Assembly (NCBI RefSeq): GCF_029227915.1
Contig: NC_079884.1
Span: forward strand, 26,040,001-26,104,000
Source: Hydractinia symbiolongicarpus
Lineage: Eukaryota > Cnidaria > Hydrozoa > Anthoathecata > Hydractiniidae
DNA length: 64,000 nt
Direction: 5' to 3'
The translations under genes were made by a program, and so were the position numbers. The notes under the pieces are model-generated. The model ran no database searches and was not told the origin of the DNA. It saw nothing but the letters and a program-made list of their open reading frames with translations. The first letter of the stretch is position 1. The number at the start of each line of letters is the position of its first letter. Of this stretch, positions 43,501-56,679 are shown piece after piece.

Positions 43501-46500
43501 CATTGTCGCCACTGAGTCATTGTGATTATGTATATAAACATATTCTGCCAAATTTTGAATTTAAAAATAATAGTTTTCTTTCGTTATTTGCATTGAAAGC
43601 ATTTTTCATGCGTTGTCATGAGTTTCGGTAGTTGCTTTCTAGATGTGCTGTATGCCTTTGACGTTTGTGTTAATAGGAAAGCGATATTATCTTGATAATA
43701 AGTCAATAGCCTCGCCTAGCTACTGTTCTTATAATGCGAGTTTGCGACTAAATATACAAAGAAACCAACGGCTATAATGCAGTATAACTTTTTTCGCGCA
43801 AAAACAGTAAAGAAACAAAATGCTATGAAAATCAGTAGATATTTAAAAAATTAAAACAAGTTGCAAGTTCCACTCACCAAAATGTTTGTTTTTAAACATT
43901 CCATACAAATGACGCCTAAATTTAATAGGTCAGCGAACACGACAAACATTTAGTCCCGCGTCTCACTGTACATTTGTCTGGTCACTCTAATAAGGCTACA
44001 ACTAACAAGTGTCATGGAAAGGTCAACACATGTTCAATCGCGTCATCAATGGCAATTTGTTGATACAGCGAAATGCAACACTGATATTAAATGAACTCAG
44101 ATAATAACTATGATCTTGTAGCGATGTATGTAATGAAACTTTTCTAGTAGTTAGAGCCCTCGCAAAATTGAATAAACCTTAAGAACACTTGCAAAGCAGG
44201 AAGTTTTATTTTTAATACACAATCCGTCTTTTGTTGCGCTGTCATACTGTTACAAAAAAGTTAGGTATTTGATTTGTCATGAGCATTTAATTGCATCGTT
44301 TAGAGTTTTTAGCACTAATTAAACTTCCAATACCTGTAATAGATTCTAAAATTAAACATTAGAATTATCCTATAATTTTATAATTGAATCAAATGCAATT
44401 CTGACCAGTAAACACAAGGAAACTAATTTCCAAATAATTAATTATGTGACGTATAAGATGCGATAACCAGATGTTAATCGCACCTGTCTCTGCTTTGTCA
44501 CGTATACAAAGAACACTGGTTCCTGTTAAAATAGTTCTTTCCCCGCTACGACATATTTTCATTCTTTTCTATTTTTTGAGGACCTTGTATTAGTAACAGC
44601 AAATACTACATTATTTGTTTAATCATGTAAATTTGTCAAATTACTAAAATCTGACATTTTTTGGCTCTCTTTCTTGTTTCCTTAACGTAGGAATAATTTA
44701 TGCCAGAGTAATGTCTGGTCTTAAAATGAATTTGGTAGCGTGAGTGTCAATAAAGTTTTCGCCATTCTTTCTCCCTGAATACAAACAAGCAAAACAACGT
44801 TAAAAACAGGAATTCAAAGAAACATTCAGTTACAGCAAATCACATGTAAACATAATTTCTTACAATATGTGATAGGAAATTGATCATCATTATAATTTAA
44901 TAAGTCGATCATTTGCCAGAAGCCCTTATTGCATGACTGTCGCCACATTTAAAGTAATTTCGCAATGTGGGTAAGTTTTTTTATCCGCTCCTTATGGTTA
45001 ACCAAAGTTATTAAGTACAGAACTTCTGAAAACTTGTAGGTCTTCATGTAGTTGTCAAAACCATGAATTTCTAACTTCATTGAAATATAAATTCAATTCA
45101 ACAAAGGTATCTACACTATGAACATTAGCTACGTAAATCAGAAATTAGAAATGAGGAAAATTGTTGGTGGTCTTCGAAAGTGTTCAAAAAGCTGGTTACC
45201 TGTTCTTAAATCGTTTTATATCAATCTTCATATTTCGTGAAAGAAATAACATAATAAATGTTTTTATAATTTAATTAACTCCATCACATTTTACAGTTTA
45301 AAGAAAAAGCATATTAAATAAACCAATGATAATGAACCTTCAACAGTAACAAAAATACGTTGAAACAAAATTATTTCAAGAAGAGATTTGACAATGTGGA
45401 AAAACGCGTACGTACTGACTAGCGTGTGTAATTTTTGCAGTTTAAAACTTTTGCAAAGTTAACTAGCTGTAAAAGGTCTTTTAAGCAAAAATATTGCAAC
45501 GGGTGAAACACCTCAATAGAATACTTTTTGTCTCCAATATCGCCACTCTCCTTTTGATGATTTGACTATAAGAAAATCACATTTTTCTTGACCAACCGCA
45601 AAACATATTTAAATAGTTTTGCGTCCCTTGCTTAAATAATACCTGGAATAATCATCTCCAAAGATTTAATACCAGTAAAAAGTTATCTTTATCGAGCCGC
45701 AAAATTAGACACGCAAAAACTAATAATTCATTTACCAAATTTGATAAACACAATCTGTGATTTTTTTTTTCTGAGATTTTAAAACCTTTACTACCTTATT
45801 TACACGTATAACCTTTTCCCACGTGTTAAATTTCTCCACATATTGAGCAAATCTGAGTATTTTTTCTGCGAACTATTATATATTGGACTTAAGCTGTCTA
45901 ATTTTTTGAAATTACATTTTACCGGTTGTCACTTTTTTAACTTGTAAAAGTTACAAAGTTTTATTCCTTTATTCCTCTTAATAAACTAGCTTTTGCTAGG
46001 AATTCGTTAGAAACTAATTAATGAAATGTACTGACTGGCCTCCACTATATTATTAGTACAGCGCCACCACATAAATTTGTTACAGTAAAAATACTTCTGT
46101 TTACATGATTTCCGTTGTCGAAGTGTTATGAAATTAGATTGAAGTTATCTGGTTTTCCGTTGCTATGAGACTGTTTTTTTCTTCGTTTTTTTTAATTGAT
46201 AGAACGATTTTTTTATAATTTGAACAACAATCTGTTACAAGAAAAAACATATGTTTTAAAATACCAGAAGCATGATGCACAAATATCTGCTTGATTTCAT
46301 CGACAACATTGCATTTGGCAAGAGCTATATTCCCTTGTACATGCAATATCCAGTGTTTTTCCAGAAAAAAATGCTTAATTTTACTCAACTTTGAAAATGG
46401 TTGTTACGGCAAAAATTCGAGTTAAATAAACATTTTAAGGTGTGACTATAAGCGCGTGTAAAGTTATTCCCAGCACGAAGAGAGTTAAAGGGGAATTAAG

Positions 46501-49500
46501 CCTCAAACTTAAATAGCATTATTTCGGTTAACGTTATGTTCATTTCCCAAATTCTGTTTAAAATTATGAAAAATAAATATTATTTGGGTTGACTTTCATA
46601 TAAAAGTTTCCCCTTCTATGAGCAAACGGTAAGCGCCATTTAAATTTTCTGAGGCCACGGCTGATTCTGGAGACTGTTATATCGTGACGTATGTTACGCT
46701 GAAGAAGCATAAGCTTACGATGAGCGCAAGCAGTGAGATATGGCAAATTTATAACCTCCTGCTCTGACTCCCCTATTTCTGGACTATTCAAGTGACTCCA
46801 GTAAAACGCCAGTAACAGGATGTTACATGAATAAGCCTGAATAATCCAAACCAGAACTTGAAAAAGTGACTTATGAATCTAGTGAATTCAAGCAGAATTG
46901 AAAATTTGCATTGGTGTACCTGTCTTGTGGAATGCAAGTGTTGCCAAGAATTTTCCAAATTATTGAACGACAAGTTGAATAATAACAAGTGTATCACGAT
47001 GTACAAGAATTTTGAAATTTTATGTTTGAACCGCACAGTGTTAGAGACAGCCAGCATACGACATCGATAATACCAGAAAAAATATAACAAACTCTCCACA
47101 TATACTAATAAGTAAGTTTTTCTTCAAAAAATATGTTTCCATATTTCTCTAGATCATATTTCTCATAGTCACACAAAAATAAAACATTCTTCGTATCTTC
47201 TCACTTTTCGCTTTATAATCTTACAGGTCCATGCGCTATGAAAATACACACCATCGCAGATTATTTAATTAAATTAAAAATAATGCAATTCCTTGAATAT
47301 CAAATAAAAAAGGAGAAGTGCCTCAAAGAACAATTTGTTTCAAAGTTTTCACGAATGAATAATTTCAATATATTTTATCCTGGTTTACACTATAACTTAA
47401 ACTTTGATTTGTTGTACTGAAGTGAGGTACACCAGTTACTGACAGTAGATGGCCTGAGTACATTATTATGAAAGGGATGCCGCGTGGTGATTCCAGCTTG
47501 TTTTGTGTGAAAAATTAAGGAAGAATTTCATGATCCAAATGGAAAGTATACTGGTTTCAAAGAATTTGTTGATATACAACGAGACTTAGCATTTTCAAAC
47601 AAGAATAACAACAACGAAAAAGCGAAAAAAAGTACAACGGGCCAGAGTTATTTTTTTTTTTGGATCGTTACGGTTGTTCACATTACTTTAAAAAAAAAAC
47701 GAAGAGATCAAAAAATTGAATGAGCGCAAAATACGTCATAGATCTCCGTCGCAGATATTGTTTGGATTTTAACATGGCGATTACTATTGTCAACTTTTAT
47801 GCTAGAAAAGGGATGTAAATTCAAATAATTTCAATTTTATTTATATACCATCAAAATATGTAGGGTTTGTATAAGATATTTCCAAAGAAAAAAAATCTGG
47901 GCTTAATTCCCCTTTAAGCTAACCCGGAAACTCCTTGATTTTAAAGTTTGAATGGAATTTTCAGCAAACTTAACAAGAGAATGTAATAACAACAATCTGC
48001 TGTATGATTTTCTACCTATCCTAAACTATATTAACTACCTTAAGCCGAATATCCACTGTACGATATTCACGAAGATTTTGTGACGAAAAGTAGAAACCAA
48101 TTCAACTTTTCGTCATGGTGAAAATCGAGACCAATCAAATTCGAGTATTCATGACAACCGTCGTAAAAGTCGTCTCGTGGAGGTTCGCCCTTATATTAAA
48201 TCAATATTCCCACAGATGTATCCTATGAGAGAGCTTCAAGCCTATTGTCCATTAACAGTCATTATTTTGTTTCTTTTTACGTTTACCAAGGAATTTTTAT
48301 ATAAGCTGTTGCATGCTTGCTACTGATTTTTCAACGGGAAAAGAATACTATCTAATCCTTTAATTTATATCGACTCATAAGTAGATCTTTTTTTGTTTCT
48401 TTAGTCAGTGATGCAAAAAAAGGGATATTTGTTATGTCATAATTTAGTATTCTGCGATTACCACGCCAAGAAATGATTGCTCAATGGATGCTAAAAATGT
48501 CAGCAAACAATAAGGAATTATGTATGATTATTTTAAAGTAGAATACTGCAACCATAGTGACCTTGATAGATGTTTTAATTGGAAGTATGGAGACATGCGG
48601 TAAAACATCCTGAATCGTCGACGTGAATTGTATGAGTCATGTTAACTTAAATAAAAATATTAATCTTTGTTGTCAAAAACAAAATACATTGGCGGTTGTT
48701 CAAAAACCACCTTAACCACAAATTTTGCTGCTTATGCAACTTTTTTTCATTTGTTTCAGTTAAACTTATTAATTTGTTAGTTCCAGCTAATCTTATTTAA
48801 ATATCTTTTTCAATTCTTCTTAGCTACCATCCATCTATCTTTCTTACATCCGCATTTTTTTCCAATCTTATCTTACACTTTTTGTTGATTTTAAAAATTG
48901 TATTTTAATATTTTAATTATACCTGAAAATTTGAATAAATAAGAAAAGTGCTGTGTGCAAAATTAGCAACAGCTTTTCGGTATATAATAAATTTTCAAAT
49001 TCACAAATATTCTTTGAGGAATTGTTCCTTTCTTGTTCTTACAATGGTAGTAATCTTATGTTGATACTAAAGAAACTTAACAAACAATTTTAAACTAATG
49101 ATAAATTTCACTTTTGGAATTATATTTTAATTTTTACCAGTATCAGTGGTGCGCAGTTTTTCGATTTATACATATTAAATCATTGTTTCTTCTTTTAGTT
49201 GGGAAACCGATCAAAATAAAAAAAAAAAAATAAAAAGGTTCCACCATTTAGAGCAGAATGTCATATGGATAATTTGAAAAGCATATAAGCTCACTTTTCT
49301 AAGTTTCATTGAATGTAAACAATCACTTTTCTTATTTTTATTGTTTAAAGCAAAAATATATTGTATATATTCAGGGAAAAAAATTTTGCCCCAAAAATTC
49401 CTGACTCAAATATTTGTACTAACTCAGTAAGCCTTGTTTCAACCTCGTGTGCACAAATATGCAAGAGTTATATTTAACACAGAGTCCAGATTATTTCACA

Positions 49501-49847
49501 GACAGACGGATATTATTGCTAAACAGGATATTATTGTAACAGAATAGTCAGGAAACCTGTTGGTCAGGGATTTCATTTTGTCTAGACAAACAATTAGTCT
49601 AAAAAAATGTTGTCCACAATCTCATTGTGGATTGTCACTGTTTCTGAAGTTCTAGCGAGGTAGTCTTACAATAGCTTCTTATCACATCAGCAATATTCCT
49701 TCTTACAAAGTCTGAAGTTTAGAATCTATCGGTATGTGTTGCCATTGTTGAGTTAGCTAGTTCTAGGACGTATGGGACAGGACATAAATAAATGTAGCAT
49801 ATCTAAAGAAGGCGTGCACAGAGTTCTAAATTTATAACAGTATTTTT
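40538..49847. other. Gene desert
   Basis: More than 9 kb without a recognised gene, tandem array or clear inverted-repeat element, apart from the AAC-rich tract at 43194-43251. An island at about 42275-42390 is richer in G+C (AAGCTCGGTCGGTA, CAGCCCGGGG) and might be a decayed tRNA-derived SINE, but no B-box is visible. Confidence 0.45.
43194..43251. repeat. AAC-rich low-complexity tract
   Basis: Irregular AAC, AAT and AAAAT units. Confidence 0.7.
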
Positions 49848-50063
49848 CTAAGTGATTCGGAATTTCTTGTCATATCCTGTTTGCGCATGATTAGGATCAA
49901 TCCCAATTGTGATAGCAATTCGATTTCTTTTCAATTTCATATGTCCTTGAGAAACATAATTACAAGAAACTCCTTTTGCACTGATAAGATCTCCATTCAT
50001 CACTTTTATAGGATTTTTATCTTGTGAAGCAATCAGAAACATTGTAACATATGACAACAACAT
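49848..50063 (-). CDS. Hypothetical small secreted protein, 71 residues
   Basis: ATG at 50063, stop at 49848. The N-terminus MLLSYVTMFLIASQ looks like a signal peptide, with cleavage possible before DKNPIKV. The mature part has one cysteine and a basic stretch HMKLKRNR, and it ends GIDPNHAQTGYDKKFRIT. Codons follow a purine-first pattern more strongly than neighbouring random frames, which suggests real coding. An in-frame TGA just upstream limits the start. I recognise no family, and no neighbouring exon or polyadenylation signal was found. It may be a lineage-restricted secreted peptide or chance. Confidence 0.32.
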   Translation of the reverse strand: MLLSYVTMFLIASQDKNPIKVMNGDLISAKGVSCNYVSQGHMKLKRNRIAITIGIDPNHAQTGYDKKFRIT

Positions 50064-53000
50064 AAACCGCAACAATCACAGATCATTCATGAAGCTAATG
50101 ACAAATTGGAGACATACGGTTAGCAAAGACAATCAAATAAATCTTAATGGTTAATGTAGTAATTAAAAATATAATCTCTTTCCCTTCTTAATTAATGACG
50201 ATTATGGAAATCAAAAATGTGAATAATTTGGCATGGGTTTTATGTGAAAACTTTTAGATTTTACTTCTAAAATTTATCTCTTTGTTAGTAAACAGAAAAG
50301 GAACACGACCTTAGCCCCCTTCTCTCTCCCTTCCCCCTACACTTTAATATTTTTGATAGAACTAGTTTTTGCTTAACCTATATTCTCTACGTCAATTTCG
50401 GACAGTGGTACACAATTTTTTCTTCATTAAATTTGAATTTCAATAAATACATCCTCCTCCAAAGATTATTTTCGGATAGTAGCTAATACACAATTACTTT
50501 ATACTGGCTTTTCGCCGTACTTTGGATTGTTTATAGCATGCATAAATAATCACTACATTTTAGAGGTAGCTTTTTATTTGCTACAGTATAGAAATACTTT
50601 GCCAAAAAAGTAAAATCAAATTAGGCGAAGAATGTCCAATGTCATTTCCGTTGGCAAATTCATGCAATAGTGATACCAGCGACTGAAAAGCGTTGTAAGT
50701 GTTGATATATTTTACTTAACATTTTGGACAAGAAAGAATTGTTGTTATAAGTAGGTTTGGGCGTTCACTTGGGCGTTTACTTGGGTGCAGTTTATACAAA
50801 TTTGATTGCATAACATGGTTCTTTTGTTATAACGAATAGTAAAAAGCTCTGTAACATTGTTTTTGTGTGTGCGTCAAGATATCTCTTACAGTTTTTATAG
50901 TACTGCGAAATATAAGATCCTATAAAGAGAGTTATAGCGCATTTAAACAAAGATCTTAATGCAAAAACAACAATCGTTTTTAGAATCACCCAGGACAATA
51001 ACGTTTTTATTGGTCGAGTCCTAATTAAAAAGAGTCAAATTACTAGAATCATTGTTATAAGGCTCGTTCAAGAATATGGTACGATACCAAGTTTGTTTAC
51101 GTTTTTAGAAGCAGAATGAGAGAGAAACTAATTATTTTCTAAACGCTGGTTTTAATTAGGCTGATGTTTTTGTTATTCAATCACACTTTTGCTATCGATA
51201 TCAAGATAATATAGGAACAAACTGAGGACATTTTTCAAAAATTGATAGATGGTAATATTTGTAATTAATGATATGGAAAGTGATTCTGTTGTTGCTATCG
51301 GAATATTAGTAATTTTCATTATTTTTTCCTTTTCAGAAGGAAGTCAGTAAACAATGCAGACTGCATGTTTGTAGACGAGGTTATAGAAAGGACACTTAAA
51401 AAAAATGTCAACATTCTAAAAAATGTCGTGGTGAAGGAAGTAAAATAAACAAGCCAACGAATTCTCGACCGTTGCAATTTAAGGCATGAATGAAGAGACT
51501 ACGTTTCCTTCTTTTTTGTTTTATTTATGCAAACTCATTTCTATCGAGTTCAACGTCAAAGATTAACGAAATAAAGAAATAGAATTTTAGCTTATACCAA
51601 CACATTTGCTATGCGTCATTTCCTGACTAAATATCGCAAAATATTGCGTTGATCAGCAAATATTCATATGTAAAACAACTTTACGTTTTTCAATTTTGTT
51701 TTTAGTTTGTTGACATTAATTAAAATTTCTTTCACAACGTTTTCGATTCACAATACCTAAATACTCACAAAAAATGTCTAAATCGGTTAAAATATCCAAA
51801 TATCAGTGAGGAGATCCAGTGTCATGATATTCTGCGTAATGTTAAGAAAAAAACCTTCTTCGACAAACACTTCAAAAATATTCTACATATTCAATCGCTT
51901 AACGAATTGACAAGCACCACGACTAAATCGAGAGTTACGGAGTTACGGATCATGATGCCAATACTGGCTAAATTTTGTCGTTATAATTTATATCTTGATT
52001 CACTGTTAATCACGGAGTTATGAAACACCATGAAAAATATTGATATTAGGTCAAAGTGGTGAAACTCGATCGTTTTTCCTTCTCTCTGTTAGCTTCATGC
52101 AGTGCAAGTTATTTCCATCGAAGCGACAAATTTCTAGCATCCTGAGACAATATGGTAATGCAGTAAAGGGGGATTTTGGTAGGCAATTGAAGCTTCTTTC
52201 CTTAGGAAAGTTAAAATGGTAAATATTATTCAAATATTGAATGTTCCACCTATTTGCCATAAATACATATTTTAATTTTTTTTTATTCGCTTGCAAAAAT
52301 GTACTAAAGAAGTACTAATTTAAATTTGAGTCAAAACTTTTATTGTTAAAAATTAAACATATTTGAACCGTTGATAAAAGATCAATGGACGTACGATCAT
52401 TTAGACTATAGTAGAAATTAAAAAAATAAATGTGAACGCTGAAAAAATTCGTAAGTATAACGTGCATTGCGGTTTCATAGAGCCTTTCTGTATACTAGTG
52501 TCAACACACAATGTGTTCTGGTCGCTCAAAAGGTTAAAACATGAAAAAAATGTGCTATATACATGAAAATGAAATTTGATCAATAACAAAATAAAATTTG
52601 TTATTGATCAAAATTTTTTACGGGTAGAAAAATGATAAAAGAGAAAAGAAAAGCTACATCAAGCGGTATTATTCTTACACGCGTGTTTAACAAATCTTTT
52701 TATATTTATTATAACAAGATTCCCATTACAGAGGACGAGTGGTTATGGATAACTTTCCTTGAATAGCTTTTTCTGCCTTTTATTTTCCTTCTCAACCCTT
52801 GTTTCTCGTTATTAATACACCTTAATCATCTTCATAATTGATTTAAAGACTGGCACTAAATTCACCGAGAATTAAAAAATGGTTCGTCCAAAAAATTAAA
52901 ATTTTTATTGGTACTGAAGAAGAGTAATAATCCGTGTGTACCCGAATTTTGCTTTTTCTTATTCATTGATGCATATACTTTGTTTAAGACGTTCCAAATT

Positions 53001-54986
53001 ATAAAATTTTGAAGAAAAAAATTCAAACAACATTTGAAAATGTCTGTGATGTCGAATTACATTATCAATTTGTAAAAAAACAATTCAGACGAACAGGGTA
53101 AGGTAGCCGCAAAAGGTGGACCCATTATGCCAACTTTACGTCTAGTTAATTTCCAACAAAAAGCATTTCATAAATCGCAAAAGATTAGCCATAGATAATA
53201 ACTGTAGCGACATAGCAGCACACGTCAAGCCATTATATAATATGACCCCGCGCGTCTTAATTAACCCGCGTCAAAGCAATTGACTTTTCAACGAAAGTGC
53301 GGCTATTGACGTTCTCTTTCATTCTAGTTCCTGCGGATGTACAAGAGAATATTTTCTGTTGTTGTTTCGTATCCTACGCCGGGTTTTTCATTCCCTCGCA
53401 GTAAATCTTAATAGACATTTTTCGTATTTAATTTCTTTGATGCACCGCAGTTTTCACCTTTTTTGCAACGAAGCATATAATCTTTTTAAAATCGTCGTCT
53501 AAAAGTTGAGAAATGTTGAAAAATTATAATTAAAATTAAACAACAAATATACAATCCGATACAACCATTTTTTTTGCAGCCGAACTTCCTTTTAAAAATG
53601 AGGCATTGAATAAATCAAAAAATAAAACGTTTTTTACAAATGTGACGCAGCTCTGTAACGGCCGTAATAGTGTCAAGTCAAGTTGAAATTTTATGCACAT
53701 ACCAAACTCGCCTTTATAAATAATGTAGGCCCGGCTAAAATTGCAGGGGTTAAAATTCACTCCAACCTCTATAATTTAGCTTTCAGGTGTCTACTAAAAA
53801 GCTTATATTTAAGAAAAATAACTTAACAAAAACTGTACTATTTATTAGCTATTCAGAAAAGAAATACGAGAAATCGAAAGTTTATTCTTCTGATAGTAGA
53901 TGTAATAAAATTCTTTATCTGATGATAGCTCAACAATTTAAATTTCAGCATAAATAACCAAGGATTATGGAGACGAAGGTCATGTTGTGAAACAATTGAA
54001 TGAGGAAATTTTGATCACTTCGTAGGTTATACCACACCTTAATTAGCGTTCAAATACATCACGTTTTTGATCTGTTAAGTCATTATTTGCGTTATCTTTA
54101 CAATTTTACGCAGTTTTTCAACGTAAAAGACAATTTCACGCCCCATCTCAAGCATTTCGACCATCATTAATATGCTTGAAATGACCAGTAAGGTAGCTGC
54201 TTCCTTACTGAGCCGACCTTGAATATTTTGTTTGTCGTTGTTAAGCTCTGAGAAAAACTCATCTTCCCTAATGCAAACAGATGCTTGTGTTTAAACTTGC
54301 CAGCTTCTTAATTAAGAATAATTCAGTATATTTCCTTTCACGTTTCACAGCACGCAAATACTTGTTTTTGTCTTTGAACTAACCCATGTTATTTCTCGTA
54401 AGATCAAGAAACAATTTTACTTAAAGTTGTTGTTCTTCCTTTCTCTCTTCCTGCATAAAAAATAAAACAAAACATTTTTTAAGCATGTTGGATTTTTTTT
54501 ACTCATCACTAAAAATTTTCTTAATAAATAAAAAAGTTACATCTACATACTATCTATATATTTACATTTCTTGCCAAAAAAAAGTTGCTTGGCTAGCTTA
54601 AAATGGTAAAAATAAAAATAGAAAGCTACAAAACACAACAATATGCAAAAAGTAAAAATGATAGCAAACAAAAGTCACGACAAATACTTTACTGCTTTGT
54701 TTTGGATCATAAAACAGAATCATGCTATTTACCCACGCGAGTTTATAGTATACTCATTTGTATACTTCTCAAATTAATCCACTTCACAGTATCTGTTTCT
54801 GTCGTTAATTGTAATAATTAGAAGAATAATGGTCTCATTAGCATTCCTATATTATTAAATCATTCTGTGTTACATAAATATACACATTCGGTTTTAAGTT
54901 TTAAATATCATCTATATTTACATTTATCTCTATATAAATTTCTTCGTAAAAGTCATTAGCAGGAATCTGAAGTTGAGTTGATTATT
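50064..54986. other. Non-coding stretch
   Basis: No recognised gene. A possible terminal exon on the plus strand at 51340-51450 has a good acceptor (TTTTTCCTTTTCAG) followed by an open frame ending VVVKEVK, but nothing upstream joins to it. The perfect hairpin at 52575-52612 is described separately. Confidence 0.4.
52575..52612. repeat. Perfect 16-bp hairpin
   Basis: TTTGATCAATAACAAA (52575-52590) and its exact complement (52597-52612), 6-nt loop. Confidence 0.8.
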
Positions 54987-55531
54987 TTACGAACTGATTT
55001 GATGTTCCTTGTGTCGCAACGTGTGTCTCCTTACGTCTACTTTACGGTAAAAAGCACGACCGCAAATCTTGCACGCAAAAGGTTTTACGCCGGAATGTCG
55101 CCGCAAATGGGTGAGCATGTTCGATGATTGGCTAAACAGCTTTCCGCAAACTTCACATTGGTGAGGTTTATGTCCACTATGCATCATATCGTGTTTCTTT
55201 AGATCTGATTTACGAAGGAAGCTTTTATCGCATTTCGTACATTGAAACGGTTTTATATTCGTGTGAATAAGTCGGTGTGTTGACAGACTGGACATGCGTT
55301 TGAAAAATTTCCCACAAACGTTACAGTTAAATCTGGATTCAGCACTGTTGGCTTTGATAAATGGTAATGGAACCACTACATCGTACTCTCGTTTTGTATG
55401 ATTTAATTCAGGATCAGGTATCAACTGTGGAGGAGCAGAGAGATAGGTTGGTGAAGGTATGATTTCATTATCACTCTCCATGGTGATTGAGGAACAAGGT
55501 GAGTGCAGAGAATCCAAGTCTGAGCTTGAGT
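54987..55531 (-). CDS. GFI1-like exon 2 (linker and four zinc fingers)
   Basis: The acceptor TTTTGATTTATAG at 55532-55533 gives phase 1 and continues as [12 protein letters not shown], a serine/proline-rich linker, then the four fingers and the stop. The 903-nt intron (55532-56434) holds no recognisable gene. Confidence 0.93.
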
Positions 55532-56570
55532 CTATAAATCAAAACAGGAAAACAAATAAGATAATGTTGATATAAACATATTAATAAATTACTCATTTCA
55601 AAGGTATGCTCAAATTGGTCTATGGTAACCAAGATGATTTCTATCAAACAAAGAAAAACATGAAATATGGCACAGAATAACAAAACAAAGGAAATAAACA
55701 TTATAATATGTATAACTTGAATCAATTATAGAATAATTTTCGTCTCATTAGCAATTTTTAGGCTAGGCGTCTAAAATGATGGGCTGTGATGTCAAAATGT
55801 CAATTTAATAATCACCCAATGATTCGACATTTTAGCAACAATGGTCACAAGAACAAAAGAACTGATTATATGGAAGATATCTTCACTGTTTTGTTAAGAT
55901 TTGCCAAATGGAACATTTATTCGTTAAGGAAGCTTGTCATTAACTGTATTTGTTCAATTTGATTGGAGCGATTACTTATGTAACAGTTTTTCAAAGATTA
56001 GCAAATCTGTTTCGTTTCGACACCACGCCAAGAAACAACACAAAAAAGCGTGCAGAATAAAAAATGTGATATAACATATTATGTAATTAAACCGAAAGCA
56101 ATTGTCTTACCAAACGGCATATTCAAGTTAAATAAATTTTGAATATTAAACTCCGCGCTAAAATTTAACAACTCTCCAAAAAACATTTTCACTTCAACTA
56201 TTTTGTTCTTGTTGCACTTTTTAAATCTTCCAAGTCATCCGTTAAGAATTTTGTTATTCAAATGAATCCGCTACAAATTGCTTTTTTAAGTTTGGGACTT
56301 GCTTGTAGTTTGCAACGATAAATACTTATTATATTTTCTAATCTCTTTCTTTCAAATTTTAATAGATAGATGAGAATGCGAAGAATAGAGATAATAGTTG
56401 TATTGTAAATTTGATATTCCCAAGGCTTGCTTACCGTATGACGTTCGCCTTTGTTTTCTTTGATACCATCTCTCTTGGGACATTCTGTGTGAAGTATCCA
56501 TGGTTTCCTCAATATCACAACTTGCATAACTACAAAAGCGATATCGCTTTATTAAAAACACTTTAGGCAT
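54987..56570 (-). CDS. GFI1/Senseless-type zinc finger repressor (two coding exons)
   Basis: Exons 56570-56435 and 55531-54987 join in phase 1 to give 226 residues. The first residues, MPKVFLIK, are a SNAG motif (MPRSFLVK in vertebrate GFI1), the docking site for LSD1/CoREST. The C-terminal half has four adjacent C2H2 fingers of C-X2-C-X12-H-X3-H form at 113-135, 141-163, 169-191 and 197-219, ending KEHQISS. Finger phrases [35 protein letters not shown] and [10 protein letters not shown] match GFI1 fingers 3-6 one for one, the DNA-binding set also kept in Drosophila Senseless. The protein should be a nuclear repressor binding AATC-containing sites, probably in neural or secretory cell differentiation. 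It is shorter than human GFI1 (422 residues). Confidence 0.93.
56435..56570 (-). CDS. GFI1-like exon 1 (SNAG motif)
   Basis: Encodes the first 45 residues, [20 protein letters not shown] onward, ending RTSY plus one base. Donor G then GTAAGC, a good consensus. The ATG at 56570 is chosen because the SNAG motif must be N-terminal; an in-frame ATG seven codons earlier would bury it. Confidence 0.9.
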
Positions 56571-56669
56571 GATTCGAACTGTCGGGATCAAACAATGTAT
56601 GATAATATTTCCACTTGTGTCCTACTTCTAGCTACACGTGAACTGATTTGAAAAACCAACAAATTCAGG

Positions 56670-56679
56670 CTTTTATATA
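56670..56679 (-). promoter_or_regulatory. TATA box of the GFI1-like gene
   Basis: The minus strand reads TATATAAAAG, 100 nt upstream of the ATG, which predicts transcription start near 56645 and a 5' UTR of about 75 nt. Two E-boxes, CACGTG (56635-56640) and CACTTG (56612-56617 on plus), lie just downstream. Proneural bHLH control of GFI1/Senseless genes is known in other animals, so they may be relevant. This is inference. Confidence 0.5.

Noticed and set aside
52040-52296. Overlapping open frames on both strands
   Set aside because: Neither resembles a known family. Mutual overlap suggests chance or an unidentified repeat.
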